Assembly: GCF_011927905.1 (NCBI RefSeq)
Contig: NZ_JAATJL010000001.1
Span: 2,976,001 to 3,040,000 of the forward strand
Direction of reading: 5' to 3'
Origin: Arthrobacter pigmenti
GTDB lineage: Bacteria > Actinomycetota > Actinomycetes > Actinomycetales > Micrococcaceae
Length of the DNA stretch: 64,000 nt
Part shown: positions 52,807-61,299 of the stretch, piece after piece
Layout of the letters: the number at the start of each line of letters is the position of its first letter
Position numbering within the stretch: the stretch's first letter is position 1
The notes under the pieces: model-generated
Told to the model about the DNA's origin: nothing
What the model saw: the letters and a program-made list of their open reading frames with translations, nothing else
Databases searched by the model: none
Program-made: the position numbers and the translations under genes

Positions 52807-54339
52807 TTAGGCGTTCCCTTGGCCTTCGGACGCGGTCATCGCGACGACGAGGAACACCACCCCGCTGACTACCGCCTGCACGAGCAGCACCGGGAGGAAA
52901 ACGGCTCCGAGGTACAGCGTGAGGAGTACCGGGATCATGCTAAGCACAGTGACGTCAACGCCACGCAGGGAGGAAGCGAACTGCGCGCGCGGCACCGGCC
53001 CGAAGGGAGTTTCGACCGGCGGTGCTGTCCAGTCAGTGGGCGGCCGGGTAGCGCCGCGGACAGAGCCCGCACCCATTCCCACACCTGCGAGCGCCGCCAA
53101 AGGAATGAGCAGGGGCCCGACCACCCCCAGGACAACAAGTACGGCTCCGAGCAGCGCCATCCAGGCCACCATTACGACGGCGGGCATGACGGCCCTGCTG
53201 GAGCGGACCAGCGTCTGGCTGACCGGGACCAGCCCGCCGAGTTCGGGGACCAGGGCCGTCCGCCGCGCGACGGCGCCGAACCCGGACGCCGTCGCACAGC
53301 CGGCCACTACAACCGCCGCCAACTGGGCGAAAACTGGGAGACCACCGTCCACCAGCATCACCGCAACGCACGCGGCCAGCCAGGCGAGCGCCGTCGTCGG
53401 CGTCCGGTGCAGGCGAAGGAAGGCGACGACGTCGGCGCGCAGCAACGCGACGAAGGGCCGTCGGGTGGGGCGGGCGTAGAAGCGTGCGCCGCGGCCGTGG
53501 GCGGAACGAGCGCCGCCGCTGAGGGCTCGCAGGACTTCGTTCGAGTTCATCAGGAAGATCGACGCGCCAACGTGCCCGGATACCCCGCCCGCCCGCATCA
53601 GTTCCGCACCCGGCACGGTGCCGGCGAGCGGTGAGATCACGCGTAGTAGGAGAACGGGCAGCACCAGGCCCAGCACCGACGTCCAGACCGACGGCGCCAG
53701 CACCACCACCCCAGCGCTGCCCGCCAGGAATACGGCAGGCACAAGGACCCGCAGCATTCCGCTGCCCGCTTTCAGCTGCAGTAGAGCCGCTACGCCAAGC
53801 GCGGCCGCGGCGAGTCCCCCGAACGTGGCCGCCGCGAACCCGTGCTCAGCGAGCGGCCGGTCAAGCTCGGTCAGGACGCTGAACGGCAGGTACAGCACGG
53901 CGGACCCGATGCCCACCGCGACTGTCCGTTTCAGGAACGGCCTCCACACCATGGGCCGCCGGTCGACCGGCAGCGGCAGCCACCACGCGCTCTCGGGCCC
54001 GCCGAGCGCGATCGGTCCCAGCCGCCGGCCCAGGAGTACGACGACGGCGAGCACCGCGAACGTCAGCAGGACCCACAGTGCCTGGTCCGGGATGACGAGA
54101 ACCGGGTTCGGGATGATGCCGCTCGCGCCCGGCTCGCGGTCCAGGAACTCACCGCGCAGCGTCAGCACAAACGACACCGCGAGCGCCGCGGCACACGCTA
54201 GTGCGAGCACGCTCGTGTACACGTCGATGAACAGGTCCCCGAATGAGGTACGTGCACGGTTGTAGCGGCGCGAGGACCGCCGGGTGAAGCGGACGACGTC
54301 GACGGCGGAGCTCACCTCCTGTGCGGGCGCCGCGCCCAT
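52807..54339 (-). CDS. DUF6297-like membrane protein (ABC exporter permease)
   Basis: A 510-residue protein with ten or more hydrophobic helices and Arg-rich cytosolic loops. It resembles the actinobacterial DUF6297 family, which is regularly found beside a lone ABC ATPase. The N terminus is cytosolic (RFTRRSSRRYNRARTSFGDLF). The ATG at 54339 overlaps the ATPase stop by one base (TGATG), so the two are coupled and probably form one transporter. The substrate is unknown. Confidence 0.78.
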   Translation of the reverse strand: MGAAPAQEVSSAVDVVRFTRRSSRRYNRARTSFGDLFIDVYTSVLALACAAALAVSFVLTLRGEFLDREPGASGIIPNPVLVIPDQALWVLLTFAVLAVVVLLGRRLGPIALGGPESAWWLPLPVDRRPMVWRPFLKRTVAVGIGSAVLYLPFSVLTELDRPLAEHGFAAATFGGLAAAALGVAALLQLKAGSGMLRVLVPAVFLAGSAGVVVLAPSVWTSVLGLVLPVLLLRVISPLAGTVPGAELMRAGGVSGHVGASIFLMNSNEVLRALSGGARSAHGRGARFYARPTRRPFVALLRADVVAFLRLHRTPTTALAWLAACVAVMLVDGGLPVFAQLAAVVVAGCATASGFGAVARRTALVPELGGLVPVSQTLVRSSRAVMPAVVMVAWMALLGAVLVVLGVVGPLLIPLAALAGVGMGAGSVRGATRPPTDWTAPPVETPFGPVPRAQFASSLRGVDVTVLSMIPVLLTLYLGAVFLPVLLVQAVVSGVVFLVVAMTASEGQGNA

Positions 54340-55025
54340 CAGGAGCCCGCGATGATCGCCGCGCCACGTTCCGGCGCTGAGTGCGTGACTTCGTCGTCGA
54401 TCACCAGGCAGTCGGTGGCGGTGCTGGTCAGCAACTGCGGATCGTGGGTGACGAGGACAACCGCGCAGCCGTCCTCGGCCATTGTCCGGATGCGGTGTCC
54501 CAACGCTTCCCGCATCACGGGGTCCAGCCGCTGTTCGGGCTCGTCGAGAATGAGCAGGGAGGCCGGGCGCAGAAGCCCGGCTGCGAGGAGGGTGCGCCGT
54601 CGTTGTCCTGAGGAAAGCTGCTCCGGGACGACGTCGGCCCGCTCGTTCAGCCCGAAGAAGTCCAATTCCTCCTCCACAACCGCTTCGGGTTGGGGCAGCG
54701 AGTGTCCGCGCGCTACGAGGAGCAGGTGTTCGCGGACCGTGAGGGAGGGAAAGAAGAGGTCCTCATCGAAAACTGCGGAGACCTCGCGGCGGAAGGGTAC
54801 GGCGTCGGGGTTTGCCAGGAGTCCGTGCACTTTGACCTCACCCGAGATCGGGTTCTGACGGGCCGCCAGGGTGCGTGCCGCCGTCGACTTCCCCGCGCCG
54901 TTGAAACCGACGACGCCGAGAACCTCCCCCGCGCTGACACTCACCGAAAATTCCCCGCACACCGGTGCGCCCGCATAGCCGACCAGGAGGCGCTCGGCCT
55001 CCAGTACGGTCCCCCGATCAGTCAC
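54339..55025 (-). CDS. ABC transporter ATP-binding protein
   Basis: A 228-residue ATPase with Walker A GFNGAGKST, signature LSSGQRRRTLLAAGLL, Walker B LLILDEPEQRLDP and the H-loop VLVTHDPQ. The GTG start is at 55025. It lies directly upstream of the DUF6297-like protein and presumably powers it. The short length is that of a stand-alone exporter ATPase. Confidence 0.88.
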   Translation of the reverse strand: MTDRGTVLEAERLLVGYAGAPVCGEFSVSVSAGEVLGVVGFNGAGKSTAARTLAARQNPISGEVKVHGLLANPDAVPFRREVSAVFDEDLFFPSLTVREHLLLVARGHSLPQPEAVVEEELDFFGLNERADVVPEQLSSGQRRRTLLAAGLLRPASLLILDEPEQRLDPVMREALGHRIRTMAEDGCAVVLVTHDPQLLTSTATDCLVIDDEVTHSAPERGAAIIAGS

Positions 55026-55117
55026 CCGACCACCCTATCGGGCCGGTGCCGGATGCCGGGTTCGTAACGTTTCAGAACATCGCCCATGCGCCAGTCCACA
55101 GGACTAGAGTTGCGCAG

Positions 55118-56392
55118 GTGAGTTCCACCCCTGCGCAGCCAGCGCAAACACCCCGCTACAAGCCCGGCATCAAATACATCCTCATGCTTGGCGCCCTCGC
55201 CGCCCTGCCTGCCATCACCACGGATATGTACCTGCCGTCCCTACCGGCGGTGGCCGAGGATCTGCGGGCCAGCCAGGCGGCGGTCCAGTTCACGCTTTCG
55301 GGGATGCTGCTCGGCGGCGGCGTGGGGCAACTCGTCATTGGTCCGCTCTCGGATCGCTTCGGGCGGCGGAAGCCTCTCATCGTGGGAATCCTGCTGCACG
55401 TCGTGATCTCGGTGCTCTGTTCCATCGCCGGCGATATCGGCACGCTCATTGCCCTGCGCGTGCTACAGGGATTCTTTAACGCTGCGGCTTCGGTGGTTGC
55501 TATCGCCGTGATCCGCGACCGGTTTGTCGGGTCCGACGCCGCGCGCCTCCTGTCGCGGCTGATGCTGGTCATTGGCGTCGCACCCCTCTTTGCGCCGACC
55601 GTTGGCCAGGCCATTGCCGGTCTGTGGGAATGGCGTGCCGTGTTCTATGCCCTGGCCCTGATCGGGCTGGTGCTCGTGGCTATCGTCTGGCGGTGGATGC
55701 CGGAGACTCTGCCGGAGGAACGACGCCGGCCCGGCCACGTACGCCATATTGCTGGCGGCTACTGGCACCTGTTCCGGAATGTGCGGTTCATGTCGCTCGC
55801 GGTCATCCCTGGGCTGGGGCTCGGCGTGATCATGAGCTATGTAGTCGGCTCGCCGTTTGTTTTTCAGGACGAGTATGGGCTGAGCCAGACCCAGTTTGCG
55901 CTGGTGTTCGCACTGAACGGGGTGGCCCTGGTGGCCTCCGCGCAGCTCAACGCGGCCCTGGTGCGCAAGGTCTCATCGGCCCGTCTGCTGCGAGCGGCGG
56001 CTGTGGTGCAGCTTGTGTTTGCCCTTGTTCTGGTGGCTGTTGCCGCATCCGGTTTCGGCGGAGTCCTCGGATTGATGGTGGCGTTGTGGCTGGTGCTCGG
56101 TACCCAGGGAATGATTCCCGCGAACGCCTCCGTCCTCGCGCTGAACACGTACGGGCATATGGCCGGGACCGCCGCCGCGGTGATCGGCGCGCTGCAGTCC
56201 GGTGTTGCCGGTGTCGTCAGTCCGTTGGTGGGAGTACTCGGGGGGAACTCGGTTTCCATGGCCGTAGTGATGCTCGGTGCCTGCACCCTGACGGTGGTGG
56301 TTCTGCTCCTTGGAACTCCCGTTTTCCGCAGGGGTGGCTGGATGAGGCTGGACACCTACGAACAGGTCGAGGCTGTCCGGCCCCCGAAGTGA
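55118..56392 (+). CDS. Bcr/CflA-type MFS drug exporter
   Basis: A 424-residue, twelve-helix MFS protein. The hallmark TTDMYLPSLPAVAEDL in TM1 and the motif A block GPLSDRFGRRKPL place it in the Bcr/CflA (drug:proton antiporter) branch. GTG 55118 is used; the ATG at 55184 would delete part of TM1. It is divergent from the ABC ATPase and 12 bases upstream of RNase Z. Substrates in this family include bicyclomycin, chloramphenicol and cysteine. Confidence 0.85.
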   Translation: MSSTPAQPAQTPRYKPGIKYILMLGALAALPAITTDMYLPSLPAVAEDLRASQAAVQFTLSGMLLGGGVGQLVIGPLSDRFGRRKPLIVGILLHVVISVLCSIAGDIGTLIALRVLQGFFNAAASVVAIAVIRDRFVGSDAARLLSRLMLVIGVAPLFAPTVGQAIAGLWEWRAVFYALALIGLVLVAIVWRWMPETLPEERRRPGHVRHIAGGYWHLFRNVRFMSLAVIPGLGLGVIMSYVVGSPFVFQDEYGLSQTQFALVFALNGVALVASAQLNAALVRKVSSARLLRAAAVVQLVFALVLVAVAASGFGGVLGLMVALWLVLGTQGMIPANASVLALNTYGHMAGTAAAVIGALQSGVAGVVSPLVGVLGGNSVSMAVVMLGACTLTVVVLLLGTPVFRRGGWMRLDTYEQVEAVRPPK

Positions 56393-56404
56393 CAGACTCG
56401 TGCC

Positions 56405-57298
56405 ATGCGTGAACTCGTGATCCTTGGTACTGCGTCGCAGGTTCCCACGCGTACACGCAATCACAACGGCTATCTGCTGCGCTGGGACGGCGAAGGGCTG
56501 CTGTTCGATCCGGGGGAAGGCACGCAGCGGCAGATGACCTACGCGGGCGTATCCGCGACCGACATCAATCGCATCTGCCTCACCCACGTCCACGGCGACC
56601 ACTGTTTCGGCCTGCCCGGTGTGCTCTCGCGTATGGTGCTCGACGGCGTTCACCATCCCGTTTACCTGCACTATCCGGCCTCGGGTGAGGAGGTGGTCCG
56701 GGCGCTGGTTTCACTGGCCACTCCGGGTCTCGACCTGCGGCTGCAGCCCCACGGTTCCGCTGGTTCCATCGCCGATGGACTCTCGGTGGAGCCCCTTCAT
56801 CACCGCATCGAGGCGTACGGCTACCGGCTCAGCGAACCTGACTCGCGCACGCTCCTGCCACACCGGCTCGCTGCCTCGGGGATTGCGGGGCCTGACGTCG
56901 GGCGCCTCCAGCGCGAGGGCCGGCTCGCCGACGTCGTACTGGGGGACGTCAGCGTGCCGCGTCCGGGGCAAAGCTTCGCGTTTGTCATGGATACGGCCGA
57001 GTGTGCGGGCGCCGAGGCTCTTGCCGATGGTGTGGACCTCCTGGTTGCCGAGTCCACCTTCAGCGACGACGACGCCGGCCTCGCCGCCCAGTACCTGCAC
57101 CTCACCGCAGGGCAGGCTGGCGCGCTCGCAGCCCGCGGCGGTGTGGGCGTGCTGGTGCTCACGCACTTCTCGTCCCGCTACCCGGATGTCGGGGTGCTGG
57201 CGGAGCAGGCGAGGGCCGCCGTCGCTTCCGAGGTTCTTGTAATCGCTGCCGAGGACTTGGACCGGATTCCGTTTCCGAAGCGCCGGCGTGTTTCCTGA
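56405..57298 (+). CDS. Ribonuclease Z-like metallo-beta-lactamase fold protein
   Basis: A 297-residue MBL-fold nuclease. The start RELVILGTASQVPTRTRNHNGYLL is the tRNase Z exosite-type opening, and the metal site is THVHGDHCFGLPG (His61, His63, Asp65, His66). Further elements are LHHRIEAYGYRL and the late VLTHFSSRY. The likely role is processing tRNA 3' ends. The ATG lies 12 bases after the exporter stop. I do not put a gene symbol on it because some actinobacterial relatives are only RNase Z-like. Confidence 0.85.
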   Translation: MRELVILGTASQVPTRTRNHNGYLLRWDGEGLLFDPGEGTQRQMTYAGVSATDINRICLTHVHGDHCFGLPGVLSRMVLDGVHHPVYLHYPASGEEVVRALVSLATPGLDLRLQPHGSAGSIADGLSVEPLHHRIEAYGYRLSEPDSRTLLPHRLAASGIAGPDVGRLQREGRLADVVLGDVSVPRPGQSFAFVMDTAECAGAEALADGVDLLVAESTFSDDDAGLAAQYLHLTAGQAGALAARGGVGVLVLTHFSSRYPDVGVLAEQARAAVASEVLVIAAEDLDRIPFPKRRRVS

Positions 57299-57695
57299 TC
57301 GGCTCGGGGGGCCCGGCCGGTCCGTTCTGCCTCCCTTGCTCAGTCGGTAAACTCGGCCAGGGTGGCCCAGCCGGTCCGTTCTGCCTCCCTTGCTCAGCCG
57401 GTAAACTCGGCCAGCCTTGCACAGCCAGTCAGCAACAACTTTCGTGGACGCGAACGCCGCCCTCCGTGCCACTTTCGACTTCGCGTGCCAGAAGGATGAC
57501 GTCCTCGCCGTCGCGTCTTCCCCTCAGCTAATCGAGCAGGACCTACGCCGAACAGTCAGGGTCGAATTGCGTTCCACCGTGCATCTGTAGGGTTTTGGCC
57601 GCTTCGTGAGCCGATTTAACCTTGTTCGCTGTGGGCATAATCTGGTCGCTCTACCGGGGCCGATTTCTGTCAGTGGCAGGTGATGGACTGAAGTC
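57299..57695. other. 397-base gap between RNase Z and the HNH endonuclease
   Basis: Apart from the tandem repeat at 57315-57416 I see no gene here. The stretch 57590-57695 is presumably the promoter and leader of the HNH gene, with no strong hexamers that I can support. Confidence 0.55.
57315..57416 (+). repeat. 54-bp tandem duplication
   Basis: Two copies of a unit starting GGCCGGTCCGTTCTGCC are offset by 54 bases (CCGGTCCG at 57317 and 57371). They share CTCCCTTGCTCAG and GGTAAACTCGGCCAG and differ at only a few positions. They lie just after the RNase Z-like gene and do not encode a plausible protein. Confidence 0.85.
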
Positions 57696-59393
57696 ATGAA
57701 CGGATCAGCGACTACAGAAGCCGGTTCCCCTGCCGGGGAAGCAAGTGGGACTACCTGCGCATGCCCGCGCGATGCCGGTTGTGATGGTCTGTTCTGTGCG
57801 GGTCCGCGGTTTGATGAGAACAGGTTCGATTCAGGCCGTTCTGCGGATTTCGAGGGCGGCTCCTCGGCTGAGGAGAAGCGCGAACGTGTGGAGACCGCTG
57901 GTCCGAAGGCGTTAGTCGCGATGCTCACGGATGAGAATCCGTGGTTGCAGGGCCTACCGGACGCACTGGACCTGATACGGGCTGCTGACCGGCTCACCTC
58001 GTGGGCTGCCGCCCAGTCAGCGGCATTGCTTGCCCAAGTGTTCCATCAGATGCACGGGCATGAGGTCTTCCGGACCGGGTTGGACCGCCCCGGGACGGGC
58101 TTCACGTTAGCCGCCCAGGAGATCGCACCCTTGTTGCGGGTGCCGGGCCGGACCGCGCAGCAGATGCTCAGTGAAGCGCTCACCCTGTGTGAGGATCTAT
58201 CGGCCACCTGGGAAGCACTCGAATCCGGGACTCTCAGCCCCGCCCAAGCCCAGGTGATCGTGCAGGAATCCGGGTCCATCCCAACCGAAGCGATGCCAGG
58301 GTACGAGGAGGAAGTCCTGGACACCGCCGCCGGATTGACCCGTCCCAAACTGGCACAACGGTGCCGGCGGCTACGTGAGGAACTGCATCCGGAATCGATC
58401 ATCGAACGCCGCAAACGGGCCGTGAAGGACCGGGACGTCGCCATCCAGCCCGAGCGGGACGGTATGGCCTGGCTCGGCGCGTACCTGCCCGCGGAACAAG
58501 CGCACGGGATCTTCAACCGGGTCAACACCGCCGCCCGAGCCCTGCAAAGCCCGGACGAGCCACGCACCCTCAATCAGCTCCGTGCGGACGTCTTCACCGA
58601 CGTGCTCACCCACACCTGCACCGGAAACCCGAAGAACGGCACCGGCTACCGCGGTGTCGGTGCGAACGTGTTCCTCACCGTCCCCGTCATGACCCTCCTC
58701 GGACACCAGAAACACGACTGGCAGAACACTCCCAGCGGCGGTGCGGCAGAAAGCCGTCTGAAGGAGCGCGCGAAGGACAGCGGGCGGAGCGGTGCAGGCC
58801 TTGGGCGTTGCACCATCATCGATGGTGGCGATGGTGCCGCGAGCGTGGACGAAACTGGTGGCAGCTCTGACTTCGCCGGCGTCCCAAGCCTTGACCGCTT
58901 CGACGGCGCCGCTGCGGACGACTTTGGCGACTATCCGGGCCCCGGCGGACCGGACCTCGAGGGTTGCACGAACGGGTTCCTGGACGGTTACGGGCCTATC
59001 GACCCGGAAACCGCCCGCAACCTCGCAGCCCACGCACCCAGCTTCACCAGAATCCTCGTCCACCCCGAAACAGGGGCCGTCCTCAGCGTCGGCAGGGACA
59101 GATACCGCCCACCCAAACACCTCCAGGACTGGGTACGGATCACCCACCCAACCTGCATCCACCCCGGCTGCAACCGATCCGCCTGGACCTCAGAAATCGA
59201 CCACACCACCCCCTGGGCCCACGGCGGCAACACCGAACTCAGCAACCTCGCGCCCCGATGCAAACTCCACCACACACTCAAAACCGAAGGCATCTGGGCA
59301 GACACCCAAACAACCCCATCCGGAGCAATGCACATCACCTCACTCGCCGGCAAAACCTACACCACCCTCCCCGAACCACCACCACCCTTCTAG
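57696..59393 (+). CDS. DUF222/HNH endonuclease (13E12 repeat family)
   Basis: A 565-residue protein of the DUF222 family, found in many copies in actinobacterial genomes. The DUF222 region (about 65-330) has DRLTSWAAAQSAALLAQ, GRTAQQMLSEAL and DRDVAIQPERDGMAWLGAYLP. After a low-complexity Gly/Asp/Ser-rich segment (about 350-430), the C-terminal HNH domain has CIHPGCNRSAW, SEIDHTTPWAHGG and then APRCKLHHTLKT. Its C-terminal DNA is extremely C/A-rich. The family function is debated; some copies look mobile. ATG 57696 lies in a long upstream gap. Confidence 0.9.
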   Translation: MNGSATTEAGSPAGEASGTTCACPRDAGCDGLFCAGPRFDENRFDSGRSADFEGGSSAEEKRERVETAGPKALVAMLTDENPWLQGLPDALDLIRAADRLTSWAAAQSAALLAQVFHQMHGHEVFRTGLDRPGTGFTLAAQEIAPLLRVPGRTAQQMLSEALTLCEDLSATWEALESGTLSPAQAQVIVQESGSIPTEAMPGYEEEVLDTAAGLTRPKLAQRCRRLREELHPESIIERRKRAVKDRDVAIQPERDGMAWLGAYLPAEQAHGIFNRVNTAARALQSPDEPRTLNQLRADVFTDVLTHTCTGNPKNGTGYRGVGANVFLTVPVMTLLGHQKHDWQNTPSGGAAESRLKERAKDSGRSGAGLGRCTIIDGGDGAASVDETGGSSDFAGVPSLDRFDGAAADDFGDYPGPGGPDLEGCTNGFLDGYGPIDPETARNLAAHAPSFTRILVHPETGAVLSVGRDRYRPPKHLQDWVRITHPTCIHPGCNRSAWTSEIDHTTPWAHGGNTELSNLAPRCKLHHTLKTEGIWADTQTTPSGAMHITSLAGKTYTTLPEPPPPF

Positions 59394-59439
59394 GTGGGTG
59401 GATAACCAGGCAGGCAGGACAAACGGGCAGGAAGCTCCT

Positions 59440-59940
59440 TCAGTGCTGCGCTTTGGTCTGCCCAGATGCCCTGGCAACGTGTGCTGCCCGTCGGATTAGT
59501 GGTTCGGCGTCTTTTGACCAGCGGTCAACAACAACGTCAGCCTTCGCTCGGTCATGCCCGGCAAGTTGAGCGATCAATGGCTCGATGACGTCTGCTGCCA
59601 ACGGATCAATGAGAGCCTCCACCACAGCACTGCGGAGGAAGCCTTCGATCCTCGTGAGGTCGGAGTTGCGCAACAAACGCACCTTGGATTGCAAAAGTAC
59701 AACGGCCGCGAGCCGCCGTTCGAAGACCGGCAAGTCCCAGAGTTCGGAGCTGAGGAATACGACGTCGTCGTGCGTCAGGTTCGGGTACTTCCGGAGCGCG
59801 TCACGAACCGTTCCACGCACCGCGCCGACGGACGCGCCGTAGTAGCGCAGTCCGTCGTCGAGCGCGTTGAGACCGTCCGCGCGGTCCCAGGACGCCTCCC
59901 GTTGCAGCGCGGCATCAATGAAGTCGGCTGCGTCGCTCAA
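59440..59940 (-). CDS. Short AlkD-like DNA-alkylation-repeat protein
   Basis: A 166-residue HEAT-like repeat protein resembling the AlkC/AlkD DNA-alkylation-repeat family (MSDAADFIDAALQREASW; WDLPVFERRLAAVVLLQSKV; LIRRAAHVARAS). AlkD proteins are about 230 residues; this one stops soon after the RRAA helix, so the last repeats are missing. I find no continuation in the other frames downstream. It is either a shortened functional protein or a truncated gene. Confidence 0.72.
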   Translation of the reverse strand: MSDAADFIDAALQREASWDRADGLNALDDGLRYYGASVGAVRGTVRDALRKYPNLTHDDVVFLSSELWDLPVFERRLAAVVLLQSKVRLLRNSDLTRIEGFLRSAVVEALIDPLAADVIEPLIAQLAGHDRAKADVVVDRWSKDAEPLIRRAAHVARASGQTKAQH

Positions 59941-59958
59941 GATTCGTTTCTCAAGGGG

Positions 59959-60438
59959 TCAAGCGCGGGGAGTTCCGGGATCGTTGCGGTTGATGGGGTT
60001 GTCCCGGTTCGCGGGATCATTCGGGTTTGAGGGGTCATTGGTGGCCGCGGGACCGGTGGGAGCGTTCGGGTGCGTGGGATCTGCCGGCGTCGTGGGGTTG
60101 GGGGTGCCAGTGGCGCCGGGGGTGCCAGTGGCGCCGGGGGTGCCAGTGGCGCCAGCCGGACCCGGAGTACCAGCCGTACCCGGCGTGCCGTCGGGACCAA
60201 CCGTGCCAGCCGGACCGGCGGTACCGTCCTGGCCCCCCAGATGCTTCTGCGCCTGGCCGCGTGCGTTCTGAATCTTGTCCTGGTGCTTGCCCTTGGTCGC
60301 CTTGTCCGCGGCGTCGGCTACCCGGTCCACAACCTTGCCGCCCATTTCCCTGGTCTTGGGGTTGTTGAGCGCCTCTCGCACCTTGGGGTTGCGTGCGAGT
60401 TCCTTCGCAATCTTGCCGAGCGATCCGAATCCAGCCAT
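59959..60438 (-). CDS. MT0933/Rv0909-like N-terminal domain with collagen-like tail
   Basis: A 159-residue protein. The first 70 or so residues (GSLGKIAKELARNPKVREAL, then DAADKATKGKHQDKIQNARG) look like the Rv0909/MT0933 antitoxin-like family of lysine-rich helical proteins. The second half is a collagen-like GxT/P tract (GTAGPAGTVGPDGT and GATGTP repeats) and then an Asn/Pro/Asp-rich end. ATG 60438 is preferred because the conserved part begins there. It is divergent from an SRPBCC-domain gene, an arrangement echoing the Rv0909/Rv0910 pair. The fusion is unusual. Confidence 0.65.
   Translation of the reverse strand: MAGFGSLGKIAKELARNPKVREALNNPKTREMGGKVVDRVADAADKATKGKHQDKIQNARGQAQKHLGGQDGTAGPAGTVGPDGTPGTAGTPGPAGATGTPGATGTPGATGTPNPTTPADPTHPNAPTGPAATNDPSNPNDPANRDNPINRNDPGTPRA
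60103..60156 (-). repeat. Three 18-bp tandem repeats in the collagen-like region
   Basis: GGTGCCAGTGGCGCCGGG occurs at 60103-60120 and 60121-60138 and again, with the last bases changed, at 60139-60156. It encodes GATGTP units on the minus strand. Length variation by slippage is likely. Confidence 0.85.
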
Positions 60439-60611
60439 GACGGTTCCTTCTTTCGTTTCCGCGGTCTCTTGGTAGTCCAACGTCACTGCAAGGAAAAAGT
60501 ATCCCGGCAAAGAACGAAGAACGGTTCCCTCCCCGTATCCTGCAGTTGGAAAGGTAGCGTAATCGCAATTCATCCAGACGCCCAGACGGCTCTGCAGCCG
60601 GCAGGAGCAAC

Positions 60612-61181
60612 GTGAGCAACAACCTACACCTCCCACAACGTACGCCTTGGTGGTGGTACCCGGGTGAATCGGGTGAAGGGCTCATCCCACGGCAATTCCC
60701 GGTTCCCGCTCCGGGACAGCATTGGGTTCGGGCCATCGACGTCCACGCACCAGCCGGTGAGCTTTTCGCCTGGGTCACCCAACTGCGCAGGGCGCCCTAC
60801 AGTTACGACTGGGCCGACAACTTTGGACGTCGAAGCCCCCAGACTATTGACCCGAACCTGGTCCACATTTCAGTAGGCGACGCCGTCATGACCATATTCA
60901 CCGTCATCGCGGTCGTGCCGGGAAAGTCGATGACGCTGAGCATGAATGAGGGAACACCCACCTCCCTTTTTGGGAGGCTCACGGTCCACTATGAAGTGGA
61001 ATCCACAGGTTCACAGTCCCGCCTCATCGTGGAAATGGTGGTTCCGCTGTCTCGCGGACCGCTGAAGCCGATCCGGCGGTATGCCCTCGCCTGGGGAGAC
61101 CTGTTCATGATGCGGAAGCAACTGAAGGAGTTGAAGCGGTTAGCTGAGCGCTCGGCGTCCTCCGATGTAACGAGGGCATAA
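60612..61181 (+). CDS. SRPBCC family protein
   Basis: A 189-residue protein with the START/Bet v1-like SRPBCC fold: WVRAIDVHAPAGELFAWVTQLRRAPYSYDW as the first strand-helix unit and a long C-terminal helix (PIRRYALAWGDLFMMRKQLKELKRL). It binds small hydrophobic ligands in other members. GTG 60612 is used. It is divergent from the Rv0909-like gene with 173 bases between the starts; in Mycobacterium, Rv0910 (SRPBCC-like) is reported to be the toxin partner of Rv0909. Whether this one is a toxin cannot be read from the sequence. Confidence 0.75.
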   Translation: MSNNLHLPQRTPWWWYPGESGEGLIPRQFPVPAPGQHWVRAIDVHAPAGELFAWVTQLRRAPYSYDWADNFGRRSPQTIDPNLVHISVGDAVMTIFTVIAVVPGKSMTLSMNEGTPTSLFGRLTVHYEVESTGSQSRLIVEMVVPLSRGPLKPIRRYALAWGDLFMMRKQLKELKRLAERSASSDVTRA

Positions 61182-61299
61182 GAGACACCCGCGTCGACCC
61201 CTGGCGTGCTTTCATTCTCGTACGGTCAGTTTCTGTGCCGCTCCACGAATACGCGCCGGCCCACGAACACACCTGGAGCTACTCCGCCGGCATCCAGCC

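Noticed and set aside
57524..57997. 157-codon minus-strand frame overlapping the start of the HNH gene
   Set aside because: It is composition-driven, with no ribosome site and no domain, and overlaps a real gene.
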